Below, in pieces: positions 15,107 through 21,916 of a DNA stretch of 31,520 nt. Location: positions 1-31,520 of the forward strand of contig DIXO01000005.1 in assembly GCA_002428735.1 (NCBI GenBank), given 5' to 3'. A program made the translations under genes and the position numbers. Below the pieces are notes generated by a model that did not search any database, was not told where the DNA came from, and was given only the letters and a program-made list of their open reading frames with translations. This stretch comes from Syntrophaceae bacterium UBA6078 (GTDB lineage: Bacteria; Desulfobacterota; Syntrophia; Syntrophales; UBA2210). Within the stretch, counting starts at the first letter, position 1, and the number at the start of each line of letters is the position of its first letter.

Positions 15107-15131
15107 GCGTGTCATCGCCAAGATGGCACGC
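15107..15131 (+). repeat. 10-bp hairpin in the leader of the peroxiredoxin gene
   Basis: Arms GCGTGTCATC and GATGGCACGC pair over 10 bp (one G-U) around a 5-nt loop GCCAA. It lies between the PerR-like gene and the SD of the peroxiredoxin. No T-tract follows, so it is probably an mRNA structure or protein site, not a terminator. Confidence 0.5.
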
Positions 15132-15189
15132 TGAACCAAGGCGACGCTTTATCAATAAAGGATTAAACGCGAGAAAGGAGGTAGTGTCT

Positions 15190-15909
15190 ATGCCAAAGGA
15201 AATGAAAGTAGGATGCGCCCGTCCGACGGGAGGACCGGTCGGAGAGGCCGTCAGTGAAGAAAAAACCCAACAACAAACCGTTCAGGAGGAGGTGAAACAC
15301 ATGATACAGGTAGGAAAGAAGGCCCCGGACTTTGTCGCTCCGGCATATCACAAGGGATCGTTCGTCAATGTGCAGCTCTCGGAGTATCTCGGCAAGTGGG
15401 TTCTCCTCTGTTTCTACCCTGGTGATTTCACCTTCGTCTGAGCGACAGAAATTTCAGCAGTTGCTGAAAAACATCCTGAATTCAAGAAGCTGGGCGTTGA
15501 GATTCTCTCCATGAGCATCGACAGCGTCTTCGTTCACAAGATGTGGAACGACAATGAACTCTCAAAGATGGTGAAAGGAGGCGTCCCTTTCCCCATGCTG
15601 TCAGACGGCGGCGGCAGGGTCGGCAAGATCTTCGGGATCTACGATGAGGACGCGGGAGTCGAGACACGGGGACGGTTTATCATCGACCCGGACGGAATCG
15701 TCCAAGGGTTCGAGGTCCTGACGCCTCCCGTAGGGAGAAACGTCAATGAAAGCATCCGGCAGGTCCAGGCTTTCCAGCATGTCAGGAAAACAAAGGGGGC
15801 GGAGGCAACACCGTCCGGCTGGAGACCGGGAAAGAAGACACTGAAACCGGGGCCGGATCTGGTCGGAAACGTCTGGAAGAAATGGAAGACGGAGATGGCC
15901 TTCGACTAG
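15190..15909 (+). CDS. Selenocysteine-containing peroxiredoxin (PrxU; in-frame TGA read as Sec)
   Basis: Thioredoxin-fold peroxiredoxin of 239 residues in which the peroxidatic Cys codon is TGA (15439-15441, residue 84). Before it the frame reads VGKKAPDFVAPAYHKG and LLCFYPGDFTFV; after it, without a frame shift, ATEISAVAEKHPEFKKLGVE, exactly the alignment of Prx/AhpC around the active site. A SECIS-like hairpin follows. It reduces peroxides in the cytoplasm. The usual resolving Cys of 2-Cys enzymes (VCP in the tail) is replaced by ATPSGW, so the enzyme is 1-Cys-type or uses Cys12 of an N-terminal VGCARPTGGP motif. The ATG at 15190 has SD AGGAGG 8 nt away; ATG 15301, with its own SD AGGAGGAGG, would give a shorter form without that Cys. 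Confidence 0.92.
15439..15469 (+). promoter_or_regulatory. Sec UGA codon with bacterial SECIS-like stem-loop
   Basis: TGA at 15439-15441, then 10 nt, then stem TTTCAGC (15452-15458), loop AGTT, stem GCTGAAA (15463-15469), all seven pairs perfect. The apical loop is 18-21 nt after the TGA and contains a GU step, within the range of known bacterial SECIS elements that recruit SelB. Confidence 0.8.
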
Positions 15910-15939
15910 GCAAGGATACATCACAGCGTAACAGTTTCC

Positions 15940-16003
15940 GGAAGAGCATCTGAACCTGAACAACGGGGGAATTACCGTATTCGGGAGGATGCTCTTCCTT
16001 TTT
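15940..16003 (+). terminator. Terminator after the selenoperoxiredoxin
   Basis: GGAAGAGCATC (15940-15950) pairs perfectly over 11 bp with GATGCTCTTCC (15988-15998), followed by TTTTT. The loop is long (37 nt), which lowers confidence. The 3' arm lies inside the last codons of the convergent gene ending at 15972. Confidence 0.55.
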
Positions 16004-17069
16004 CATCTTCCGAAATGATCCCGTTAATATCAGCTAGTACGCTTTCCATATTGAAACCAAACCGCTGGGCCGCATCACGGACTGACAGAAACAACCCCTG
16101 GCAGCAAATGCACGTCCCCGTTTCCGCCTCAAGACGTTTGAACACCTTTTCCGTTTGACGATGGGCACTGATGATATCGATAATCGCCGTTTCAGGGGTT
16201 ACGATCCTTCGATTCTCCCCGTCCAGCACATCGCGCAGCGCCTGCGGTATGTGCCTGATAATTTCGATGATCTGTGTCGCAGGTGTGGGACAGGCGTAAT
16301 GACCGGCAACCCGGTTGACCCGCATGGCGGCCAAAGTCGCTTTTTCTAACGGCATTCCCCCATCGATGAGGACAGAGACAATCCCCGTCAACGTATCGCC
16401 GGTTCCGCCAATGGCTTCCATGGCCTCGGCAGCTGGCTCACTGACCGTCCCAATGATCCCTTGCGCATTGGCCAGGTAGTCTGTCTCTCCCTTAACGAGA
16501 AGATACCGGGCCGCGTTCCCATGGGTATAGGCCCGGGAAATCAGATCGGGGACCCGGTTTTCTTCGTGGAGAATAAATCCTCTGGTATAAAACGGGTGTG
16601 GCGCCTCTTCATCGGCGAGAAAGGCGAGCTCGCCCGCGTCGGGGGTAAAAAGATCATAGAGAGACGCCGCCCCGCTCATTTTAGCTGCGTACATAGAGCC
16701 CGCGTCCGCTATCAGGGTGGGTTTCGGAGAGGAATTGCCAAGAACCGCCTGCAGTCGTTTGTGCCAGTGGACGATGGGCTGGAGATAGTGAAAAGTCATC
16801 GTTTCAAAACGCGTGCGCGGCAACACATCTGTCAGGTGGGCATAGAGACGGCGGCTCCCCTTCCCCGTCCCCGTGTCCCCCACAAGGTACGCGAACAGAG
16901 ACCAGCCAAGCGCATCAGCCGTCACGGCGGCGGCTGCAAGGAGGGCGGGTGTGCCTCTGTTGACATCGAGCAGCGTTTTCGCGATCTGAAGTTTTTCATC
17001 CACCCACCGGACATCACCTTCCAGAAGGGGAAAATCGTTCGAGGGAACCGTGCCCGCTACGCAGAGCAT
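15972..17069 (-). CDS. NAD(P)H-hydrate dehydratase/ribokinase-like protein with DUF1858-like C-terminal domain
   Basis: 365 residues. The main part is a ribokinase-fold NNRD (YjeF C-terminal) type domain: DAGSMYAAKMSGAASLYDLF, TPDAGELAFLADEEAPHP, and the nucleotide-site motif GTGDTLTGIVSVLIDGG near residue 230. The last ~70 residues (RQTEKVFKRLEAETGTCICC, then VRDAAQRFGFNMESVLADIN) resemble a DUF1858 domain with a CICC cysteine cluster. Repair of hydrated NAD(P)H is the family function, but the Cys-rich tail and its place as the last gene of a yedE-tusA-DUF3343 operon suggest a specialised sulfur/selenium role (inference). The start ATG 17069 follows GAGGAGG by 10 nt and overlaps the upstream gene by 13 nt. 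Confidence 0.82.
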   Translation of the reverse strand: MLCVAGTVPSNDFPLLEGDVRWVDEKLQIAKTLLDVNRGTPALLAAAAVTADALGWSLFAYLVGDTGTGKGSRRLYAHLTDVLPRTRFETMTFHYLQPIVHWHKRLQAVLGNSSPKPTLIADAGSMYAAKMSGAASLYDLFTPDAGELAFLADEEAPHPFYTRGFILHEENRVPDLISRAYTHGNAARYLLVKGETDYLANAQGIIGTVSEPAAEAMEAIGGTGDTLTGIVSVLIDGGMPLEKATLAAMRVNRVAGHYACPTPATQIIEIIRHIPQALRDVLDGENRRIVTPETAIIDIISAHRQTEKVFKRLEAETGTCICCQGLFLSVRDAAQRFGFNMESVLADINGIISEDEKGRASSRIR

Positions 17070-17626
17070 TGGCGTTGAACCTCCTCGTAGGCGAGTTGAA
17101 GCGCGTATCCGCAGAGTGTGTGACCGATGTCGCGGGGACTCGGCGCGGTTTCAATGGTGCGCCCTATCATGGAGGCGGCGAGATAGGGCACATCGGGACA
17201 ACCGCCTCCCGATATATTGACAATCGTACGGGCAGTCTTATCCACCGTCAGTTTCATGTTGGCCGCTCGAACCATGAGATATTGTCCGAAATCCTTGATC
17301 TGAAAAATGTCGACGGGCTGCAGCAGAGGGCTCGTAACAGGCACAACCTGTAACGGCGGGACTCCCTCCTTCCTGAGAACATTCACGATCTGCAGCTCTT
17401 CTATCAAAGGGAATTCGATGACGAGATCACATCCCCGGCGAACCTCCGGGGGAGGTCCCATAACGTGGACATCCCAGCCCTTTTGTTTTAAGGCCCTTTC
17501 CGCCTGGATGACCTCGCTGGTGTTTTCAAACACCAGGATGCCCCGGTCCGCCTGATCGGTCGGATGGCGAGGTTCGCTTTTCTTACCGGTTCGTTTCAAA
17601 AAATTGAACGCGGACACGGGCATCAT
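17057..17626 (-). CDS. DUF3343 (putative Se/S carrier) protein with extended C-terminal domain
   Basis: 189 residues from ATG 17626, which overlaps the TusA-like stop by 4 nt (the ATG directly after is an alternative). Residues ~25-95 form the DUF3343 pattern: ILVFENTSEVIQAERALKQK, then VMGPPPEVRRGCDLVIEFP with the family's Cys. The second half (VDIFQIKDFGQYLMVRAANM, then ISGGGCPDVPYLAASMIGRT) is an additional conserved-looking domain with Cys in GGGC and HTLCGY. DUF3343 proteins co-occur with selenium-utilising genes and are proposed Se/S carriers. The gene is coupled on both sides. Confidence 0.8.
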   Translation of the reverse strand: MMPVSAFNFLKRTGKKSEPRHPTDQADRGILVFENTSEVIQAERALKQKGWDVHVMGPPPEVRRGCDLVIEFPLIEELQIVNVLRKEGVPPLQVVPVTSPLLQPVDIFQIKDFGQYLMVRAANMKLTVDKTARTIVNISGGGCPDVPYLAASMIGRTIETAPSPRDIGHTLCGYALQLAYEEVQRQCSA

Positions 17627-17841
17627 CCTTTCTTGATCGTAATGTGATATCCGGAAGCCTTCTCGGTGATGGCGGCAACGTTCCATCCTTTATTCTCTGC
17701 GGCCCGGGAAACATTTTCCTTTGAAGCGTCGCTGTCAACCAGAACGATAATTTCATCCGCCCCGCCGGTCTTGATTTCGTCAAGCGTCATGAGGACCGGC
17801 TGGGGACAGGATAGTCCGCGCGCGTCTACTGTTTTCGACAT
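17623..17841 (-). CDS. TusA/YedF-type sulfur (selenium) carrier protein
   Basis: 72-residue SirA/TusA-fold protein. The active Cys is in VDARGLSCPQPVLMTLDEIK (Cys12 of CPQP), followed by the usual beta-alpha-beta pattern. TusA proteins pass persulfide, and related YedF proteins accompany the selenium trait. It lies 16 bp after the YedE gene and overlaps the DUF3343 gene by 4 nt, so transporter and carrier are probably made together. Confidence 0.92.
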   Translation of the reverse strand: MSKTVDARGLSCPQPVLMTLDEIKTGGADEIIVLVDSDASKENVSRAAENKGWNVAAITEKASGYHITIKKG

Positions 17842-17857
17842 GGTTTATTCCTCCCTT

Positions 17858-18952
17858 TCATGCAATTCTTTTTCTCATGGTAAATCCGATGAACAGGCAC
17901 ACCGCAATGCCGACAATCACGGCAGGGATGCCGTAAGGGCCGACACCGGCAGGCGAACTGGCGAGGCCAAAATTATGGGCGATCCCGGCGCCGACGATCA
18001 TGCCCATGACAAAGATCGCTGCGTCACCATCGCCTTCGCCGGAAAGGAAGAGCTGGCGTCCGGGACATCCGCCGGCAAGACAGAACGCCAGACCCGACAG
18101 CGCCATTCCCGCAAAATTCCACAGGTGCATCGTGTGAGAGACAGGCTGTCCCGCGAATCCCGCCTTGAACTGACCGAGGATAAAATTGGCTATGAATGCG
18201 GTGACAATCAGAGCGATGAATCCCGACAGGAGATGCGACTGACGGAAGAGAACAAAATCCCGGATGGCTCCCATGGTGCAGAAGCGGCTCCGCTGTGCGA
18301 GAAAGCCGATAAAAAGCCCCACCATGAGAGAGACCGCCAGGGGGGCGTGCATGGAACCGGGACCTTTGAGGCTGTAAAAAAGAACCCCGCTTTTCTCCTT
18401 CCCCTCGATCTGGGGAAAAACCAGCATGAGCAAAAACAGCCCCACCATGAACAGGGGGAGCATCCATCCCGCGGCAGGCTGCGTCTGCTGCGTTCGCCCC
18501 AGATTGTATCCACCTTTCAGGAACAGGGTCCCGATCCAGACGCCGAAGATAAGACCCAGGAGACCGAGAATGGCGTTCCCGTCGCCGCCGGCCAGCCGCA
18601 GTGCGGCACGCCAGGGGCACCCCAGGAACACAAGTGCTCCGATCATGGCGAAGACGCCGAGGAAAAACCGGACGATCGGCGCCGAACCCAGGCGGGGGCG
18701 AAATTCCTTGAACAGATACGCTGCGATCAACGACCCGACGACGAAACCGATGATTTCGGGGCGGATGTACTGCACCACCGCGGCCCGGTGCAGACCGAGG
18801 GCGCCGGCAATATCCCTCTCGAAACAGGCGACGCAGATACCCATATTGCCGGGATTCCCCAGTTTCTGTAAGAGCGGCGCGAGAATCCCGATGATGACCC
18901 CGACGCCGATGATACCCCACCGCCCCGCGAAGATGTTTTTCATACCCTTCAT
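17858..18952 (-). CDS. yedE: YedE/YeeE-type membrane transporter, putative selenium (or thiosulfate/sulfur) importer
   Basis: 364-residue inner-membrane protein with about 9-10 hydrophobic helices and two homologous halves. Each half carries a YeeE/YedE core with conserved Cys: GICVACFERDIAG and FLGCPWRAALRLAGGDGN in the first, AQRSRFCTMGAIRDF and LAGGCPGRQLFLSGEGD in the second. The related YeeE imports thiosulfate through such Cys. YedE forms next to TusA-like and DUF3343 genes are linked to selenium use by comparative genomics. ATG 18952 has SD GAGGAGG 6-7 nt upstream; the frame opening at 18979 adds nine residues across that SD. A convergent selenoprotein gene 1.9 kb away strengthens the selenium reading. 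Confidence 0.88.
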   Translation of the reverse strand: MKGMKNIFAGRWGIIGVGVIIGILAPLLQKLGNPGNMGICVACFERDIAGALGLHRAAVVQYIRPEIIGFVVGSLIAAYLFKEFRPRLGSAPIVRFFLGVFAMIGALVFLGCPWRAALRLAGGDGNAILGLLGLIFGVWIGTLFLKGGYNLGRTQQTQPAAGWMLPLFMVGLFLLMLVFPQIEGKEKSGVLFYSLKGPGSMHAPLAVSLMVGLFIGFLAQRSRFCTMGAIRDFVLFRQSHLLSGFIALIVTAFIANFILGQFKAGFAGQPVSHTMHLWNFAGMALSGLAFCLAGGCPGRQLFLSGEGDGDAAIFVMGMIVGAGIAHNFGLASSPAGVGPYGIPAVIVGIAVCLFIGFTMRKRIA

Positions 18953-19032
18953 TGAGCTCCTCCTCAGATTGATTTCCACAACATCCCTGAATCTGCCACG
19001 ATGGACAGATGGGCAGAGTGCAACCGTAATAC

Positions 19033-19102
19033 CGAAATCCAGCTACCAGCAAACCCAGAGATCCATCCGCAGTGCCATATAGAAAGGGGCAGCTGGATTT
19101 CG
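19033..19102 (-). ncRNA. Structured 5' leader of the yedE operon (12-bp perfect stem), candidate riboswitch-like element
   Basis: On the minus strand CGAAATCCAGCT (19102-19091) and AGCTGGATTTCG (19044-19033) form a perfect 12-bp stem enclosing 46 nt. The 5' arm begins only a few nt after the predicted transcription start (~19104), so the stem opens the transcript. Behind it another ~80 nt, with a small CTGCC/GGCAG hairpin, precede the SD. This long, closed leader ahead of a transporter gene has riboswitch-like architecture; I do not recognise it as a known class. Confidence 0.5.
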
Positions 19103-19110
19103 TGCGTCGA

Positions 19111-19139
19111 TTTATACGCAGAAAATAAGCATACGTCAA
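19111..19139 (-). promoter_or_regulatory. Promoter of the yedE-tusA-DUF3343-NNRD operon
   Basis: Minus strand TTGACG (19139-19134), 17-nt spacer (19133-19117), TATAAA (19116-19111). It places the start near 19104, giving a ~150-nt leader. Confidence 0.65.
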
Positions 19140-19717
19140 ATTCAAATAAAGAATAAAGAACTCGGGATAATCAATATATTCTATGGCGATAGTTTCCATG
19201 CATAAAATTTCTTAACTGTGGATTGAACCGTTACCGGAAGAGAAAGCAAGAATATCATCATTAATAAACTGCCACGCGGTGAGTTGCCTGGGTATCAACA
19301 ACTTATAATCAGTACATTCCTCGCAGCAAGCTCCAGGGAATTAAACCCAAAAGAGAAGAATAATTCCTATGTTCAAGAGTTCGACACGCAGACAGCGATA
19401 CGGAAAGGCTGGCTCGAAAAAGCGAGCGAAACCGTCTCAAGAAGAAAATCAGATGGCCGGTTCAAATAGAAATAGCGGAAAAAAGAACCTTTTATATTTC
19501 GATCAGTTCCATGGGGTCCATACAAATAGAATCATACTGCGTATTACGATCATACCGGTGTTGAGGGGAGATTTTTTAGAATTCTCGCACCACGGGATAT
19601 TTGCTGATCAAATATTCTCTTGTGCATCCTGACGCGGGTGTAGTATTTTCTTGGCAGCGGACTGTTTCGTTTTGCCATCAGTGACGTTCTGCCTTTTTCG
19701 ATTCAGGGGGAAACAGT
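19140..19717. other. AT-rich intergenic region without a supported gene
   Basis: Separates the divergent yedE operon and the two-component operon. Short frames at 19284-19469 and 19369-19632 lack good SDs and recognisable domains. The promoter of the response-regulator operon should lie in its right part, but I could not choose one confidently. Confidence 0.5.
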
Positions 19718-20395
19718 ATGCGGCTCCTTCTCGTTGAAGATGACATCAAAATAGCCTCCTTCATTATCAAGGGTTTTGAAGCGGCCGGGTATGCCGTCGA
19801 CCACGCTGCGGACGGTGAGGAGGGTCTCCATCTGGCGCTATCGGAACCCTATGATGCCGCCATTATCGATGTCATGCTTCCAAAGCTGGACGGTCTTGCC
19901 CTGATAGAGAAGATGAGGGCCGCGCGGGTAGCAACCCCCGTCATCGTGCTGAGCGCCAGGAATTCCGTAGACGATCGGGTCAAAGGGCTCCAGAAGGGGA
20001 GCGACGATTACCTTACCAAACCGTTCGCCTTCTCCGAACTGCTCGCCCGCGTCCAGGCTCTTATCAGGAGAGCCAACGGAGGGACAGAGCCGACGCGACT
20101 CATCTTCAGTAATCTCTCCATGGATCTGATTACGAGAGAGGTCGAACGGGGCGGACGGAAGATAGAACTCCAGCCCCTTGAATTTTCCCTCCTCGAGTAT
20201 CTTATGCGTAATGCCGAACGGGTCGTTTCAAAGACCATGATTATGGAGCACGTGTGGGATTACAACTTCGATCCCATGACTAATGTGGTGGAGGCCCGTG
20301 TCAGCCGTCTGCGGGACAAGATAGACAGAAGCTTCCCTGAAAAACTGATTCATACCATACGAGGGGTAGGTTATGTCCTTAAAAAGATTGATTGA
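19718..20395 (+). CDS. OmpR/PhoB-family response regulator (heavy-metal type)
   Basis: 225 residues. Receiver domain with acidic pair Glu7-Asp8-Asp9, phosphorylation site Asp51 (AIIDVMLPKLDG) and Lys in DYLTKPFAF; C-terminal winged helix (EFSLLEYLMRNAERVVSKTM to RGVGYVLKKI). The sequence type is closest to CusR/CopR-like regulators. SD AGGGGGAAA stands before the ATG. The kinase gene overlaps it by 23 nt. The third gene, an HtrA protease, suggests an envelope- or metal-stress regulon. Confidence 0.94.
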   Translation: MRLLLVEDDIKIASFIIKGFEAAGYAVDHAADGEEGLHLALSEPYDAAIIDVMLPKLDGLALIEKMRAARVATPVIVLSARNSVDDRVKGLQKGSDDYLTKPFAFSELLARVQALIRRANGGTEPTRLIFSNLSMDLITREVERGGRKIELQPLEFSLLEYLMRNAERVVSKTMIMEHVWDYNFDPMTNVVEARVSRLRDKIDRSFPEKLIHTIRGVGYVLKKID

Positions 20396-21770
20396 TCTGC
20401 GCCGAACCCTCGCCTTCCGGCTGACCCTCTGGTATACGGGTATTTTTACCCTGATCGCCTTCCTGGCAATCTTCCTGTTCTACGCCCTCGCCGCAAACAT
20501 CATTCAGCGCCAGACCGACGAAGACCTCCGAAATCAGATGCGGAAATTTTCATCACTCATAGCTTCGCAGGGGGTTAATGCGGGTCAGCGTTTCGCCATC
20601 ATTGAATCCCAGGCGGGAGGGATCAAAAAGGTCTTCTTCCGTTTCCTTCACAGCAACGGGCAGGTCTTTTCATCATCAAACATGGAGTACTGGCAGGACA
20701 TCGGAATCAACTCCGATATACTGAAGCAAGTGATCAGAGGAGATGCTCCGCTCTTCGAAACGATCACCCTCCCGAAGCGGGGTCATGAAATACGGGTCCT
20801 GTACGGACTCACGGGGTCGGGGGTCATTCTCCAGGTAGGCCAGTCAATGGAGGAATACGGAAGGACCCTCTCCGTATTCAGAAGAATATTTATCGGGACA
20901 TTGACCCTCCTAATGGTCCTCGCAGCCCTGGTGGGATGGTTCATGGCCCGGCACGCCCTCTCCGGCGTCGATACGGTGACGAGAACGGCTCGGATGATAT
21001 CGAGAGATGCTCTGGATACGCGGGTTCCCGTCAAACCGCGGGGGGACGAGATAGATGAGCTGGCGAGCACTTTCAACGAAATGCTCGATCGTATTGAGAA
21101 GCTGGTTGCCGGCATGAAAGAGATGAGCGACAGCATCGCCCACGACCTGAAAACCCCGCTCACCAGAATCCGGGGCATCGCTGAAATCACCCTTACGACG
21201 AAACCCTGTCAGGCGGAATACGAGACCATGACGGCAAGCATCATCGAGGAGTGCGACCTCCTCCTTGACATGATCAGCACCATGCTTGTCATTTCGCGCT
21301 TTGAGGCAGGCGTGGGCAATCTTCAGAAGAAGCAGATTGATCTCGCCGGGATTGTGAAGGGTGCCTGTGACATCTTCCGCCCTCTCGCGGAGGACAAAAA
21401 GATCTCCATCGATTGCCGCACGCCTGAATCTCTGATCTACGCCGGTGACGCGGGCATGCTCCAGCGGCTGCTTTCGAATCTCCTCGATAACGCCATCAAG
21501 TACACTCCTCCGGAGGGGCAGGTAGGCATTCTCCTGGAAAAGCAAAAAGACGCCCCGGCGGTCCTGACGGTCAGCGACACGGGAACGGGGATCGAAGCAA
21601 AGGAGATGACGCATATCTTCGAACGCTTTTACCGGGGTGACAAAAGCAGATCCACCGAAGGCACCGGCCTTGGTCTGAGTCTCGCCCGAGCCATAGCCCG
21701 GGCCCACGGCGGCGACATAACCGTGGAAAGCAAACCCGGGAAAGGCAGCATTTTTACCGTTACGCTCTAG
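20373..21770 (+). CDS. Sensor histidine kinase (CusS-like, HAMP-HisKA-HATPase)
   Basis: 465 residues. Transmembrane helix 1 (~17-42), a ~125-residue periplasmic sensor, helix 2 (~171-191), HAMP, then HisKA with His257 in SDSIAHDLKTPLTRIRG and an ATPase domain with LLSNLLDNAIKYTPPEG (N box), DTGTGI (G1) and GTGLGLSLARAIA (G2). The partner is the overlapping response regulator. No His/Met metal-binding cluster is evident in the periplasmic part, so the stimulus is unknown. The ATG at 20373 overlaps the regulator by 23 nt. Confidence 0.94.
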   Translation: MSLKRLIDLRRTLAFRLTLWYTGIFTLIAFLAIFLFYALAANIIQRQTDEDLRNQMRKFSSLIASQGVNAGQRFAIIESQAGGIKKVFFRFLHSNGQVFSSSNMEYWQDIGINSDILKQVIRGDAPLFETITLPKRGHEIRVLYGLTGSGVILQVGQSMEEYGRTLSVFRRIFIGTLTLLMVLAALVGWFMARHALSGVDTVTRTARMISRDALDTRVPVKPRGDEIDELASTFNEMLDRIEKLVAGMKEMSDSIAHDLKTPLTRIRGIAEITLTTKPCQAEYETMTASIIEECDLLLDMISTMLVISRFEAGVGNLQKKQIDLAGIVKGACDIFRPLAEDKKISIDCRTPESLIYAGDAGMLQRLLSNLLDNAIKYTPPEGQVGILLEKQKDAPAVLTVSDTGTGIEAKEMTHIFERFYRGDKSRSTEGTGLGLSLARAIARAHGGDITVESKPGKGSIFTVTL

Positions 21771-21798
21771 CCCACCACTTATTATCGGCTTCCCCAAC

Positions 21799-21814
21799 AT
21801 GACAAATTGGTAAT
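21799..21814. promoter_or_regulatory. Candidate response-regulator box upstream of htrA
   Basis: ATGACAAATTGGTAAT is an imperfect inverted repeat (ATGACAA facing a TTGTCAT-like half with two mismatches), similar to CusR/CopR-type boxes. A half site GTCATCTTGTTG follows 7 nt later. It is in the 146-bp gap between the kinase and htrA. Confidence 0.35.
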
Positions 21815-21916
21815 CTTCCCGTCATCTTGTTGTTAACTTTTCTGTGTATCGTAAGCCCCGAAGAGAAATGAAATCTTTCATCCAGATTCAGGCAACACTC
21901 ACAGGGAGGTAACAAT

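Noticed and set aside
15439..15441. In-frame TGA as a nonsense mutation making the peroxiredoxin a pseudogene
   Set aside because: The TGA sits exactly at the catalytic Cys position, the frame continues perfectly for 156 more codons, and a SECIS-like stem follows at the right distance.
18024..19199. Minus-strand frame of 391 codons running through the yedE leader
   Set aside because: It is out of frame with YedE, is rich in Arg/His/Gly as expected for a shadow, and would cross the promoter and leader stem.
19284..19632. Two short plus-strand ORFs between yedE and the response regulator
   Set aside because: No convincing SD, no domain, highly basic low-complexity translation.
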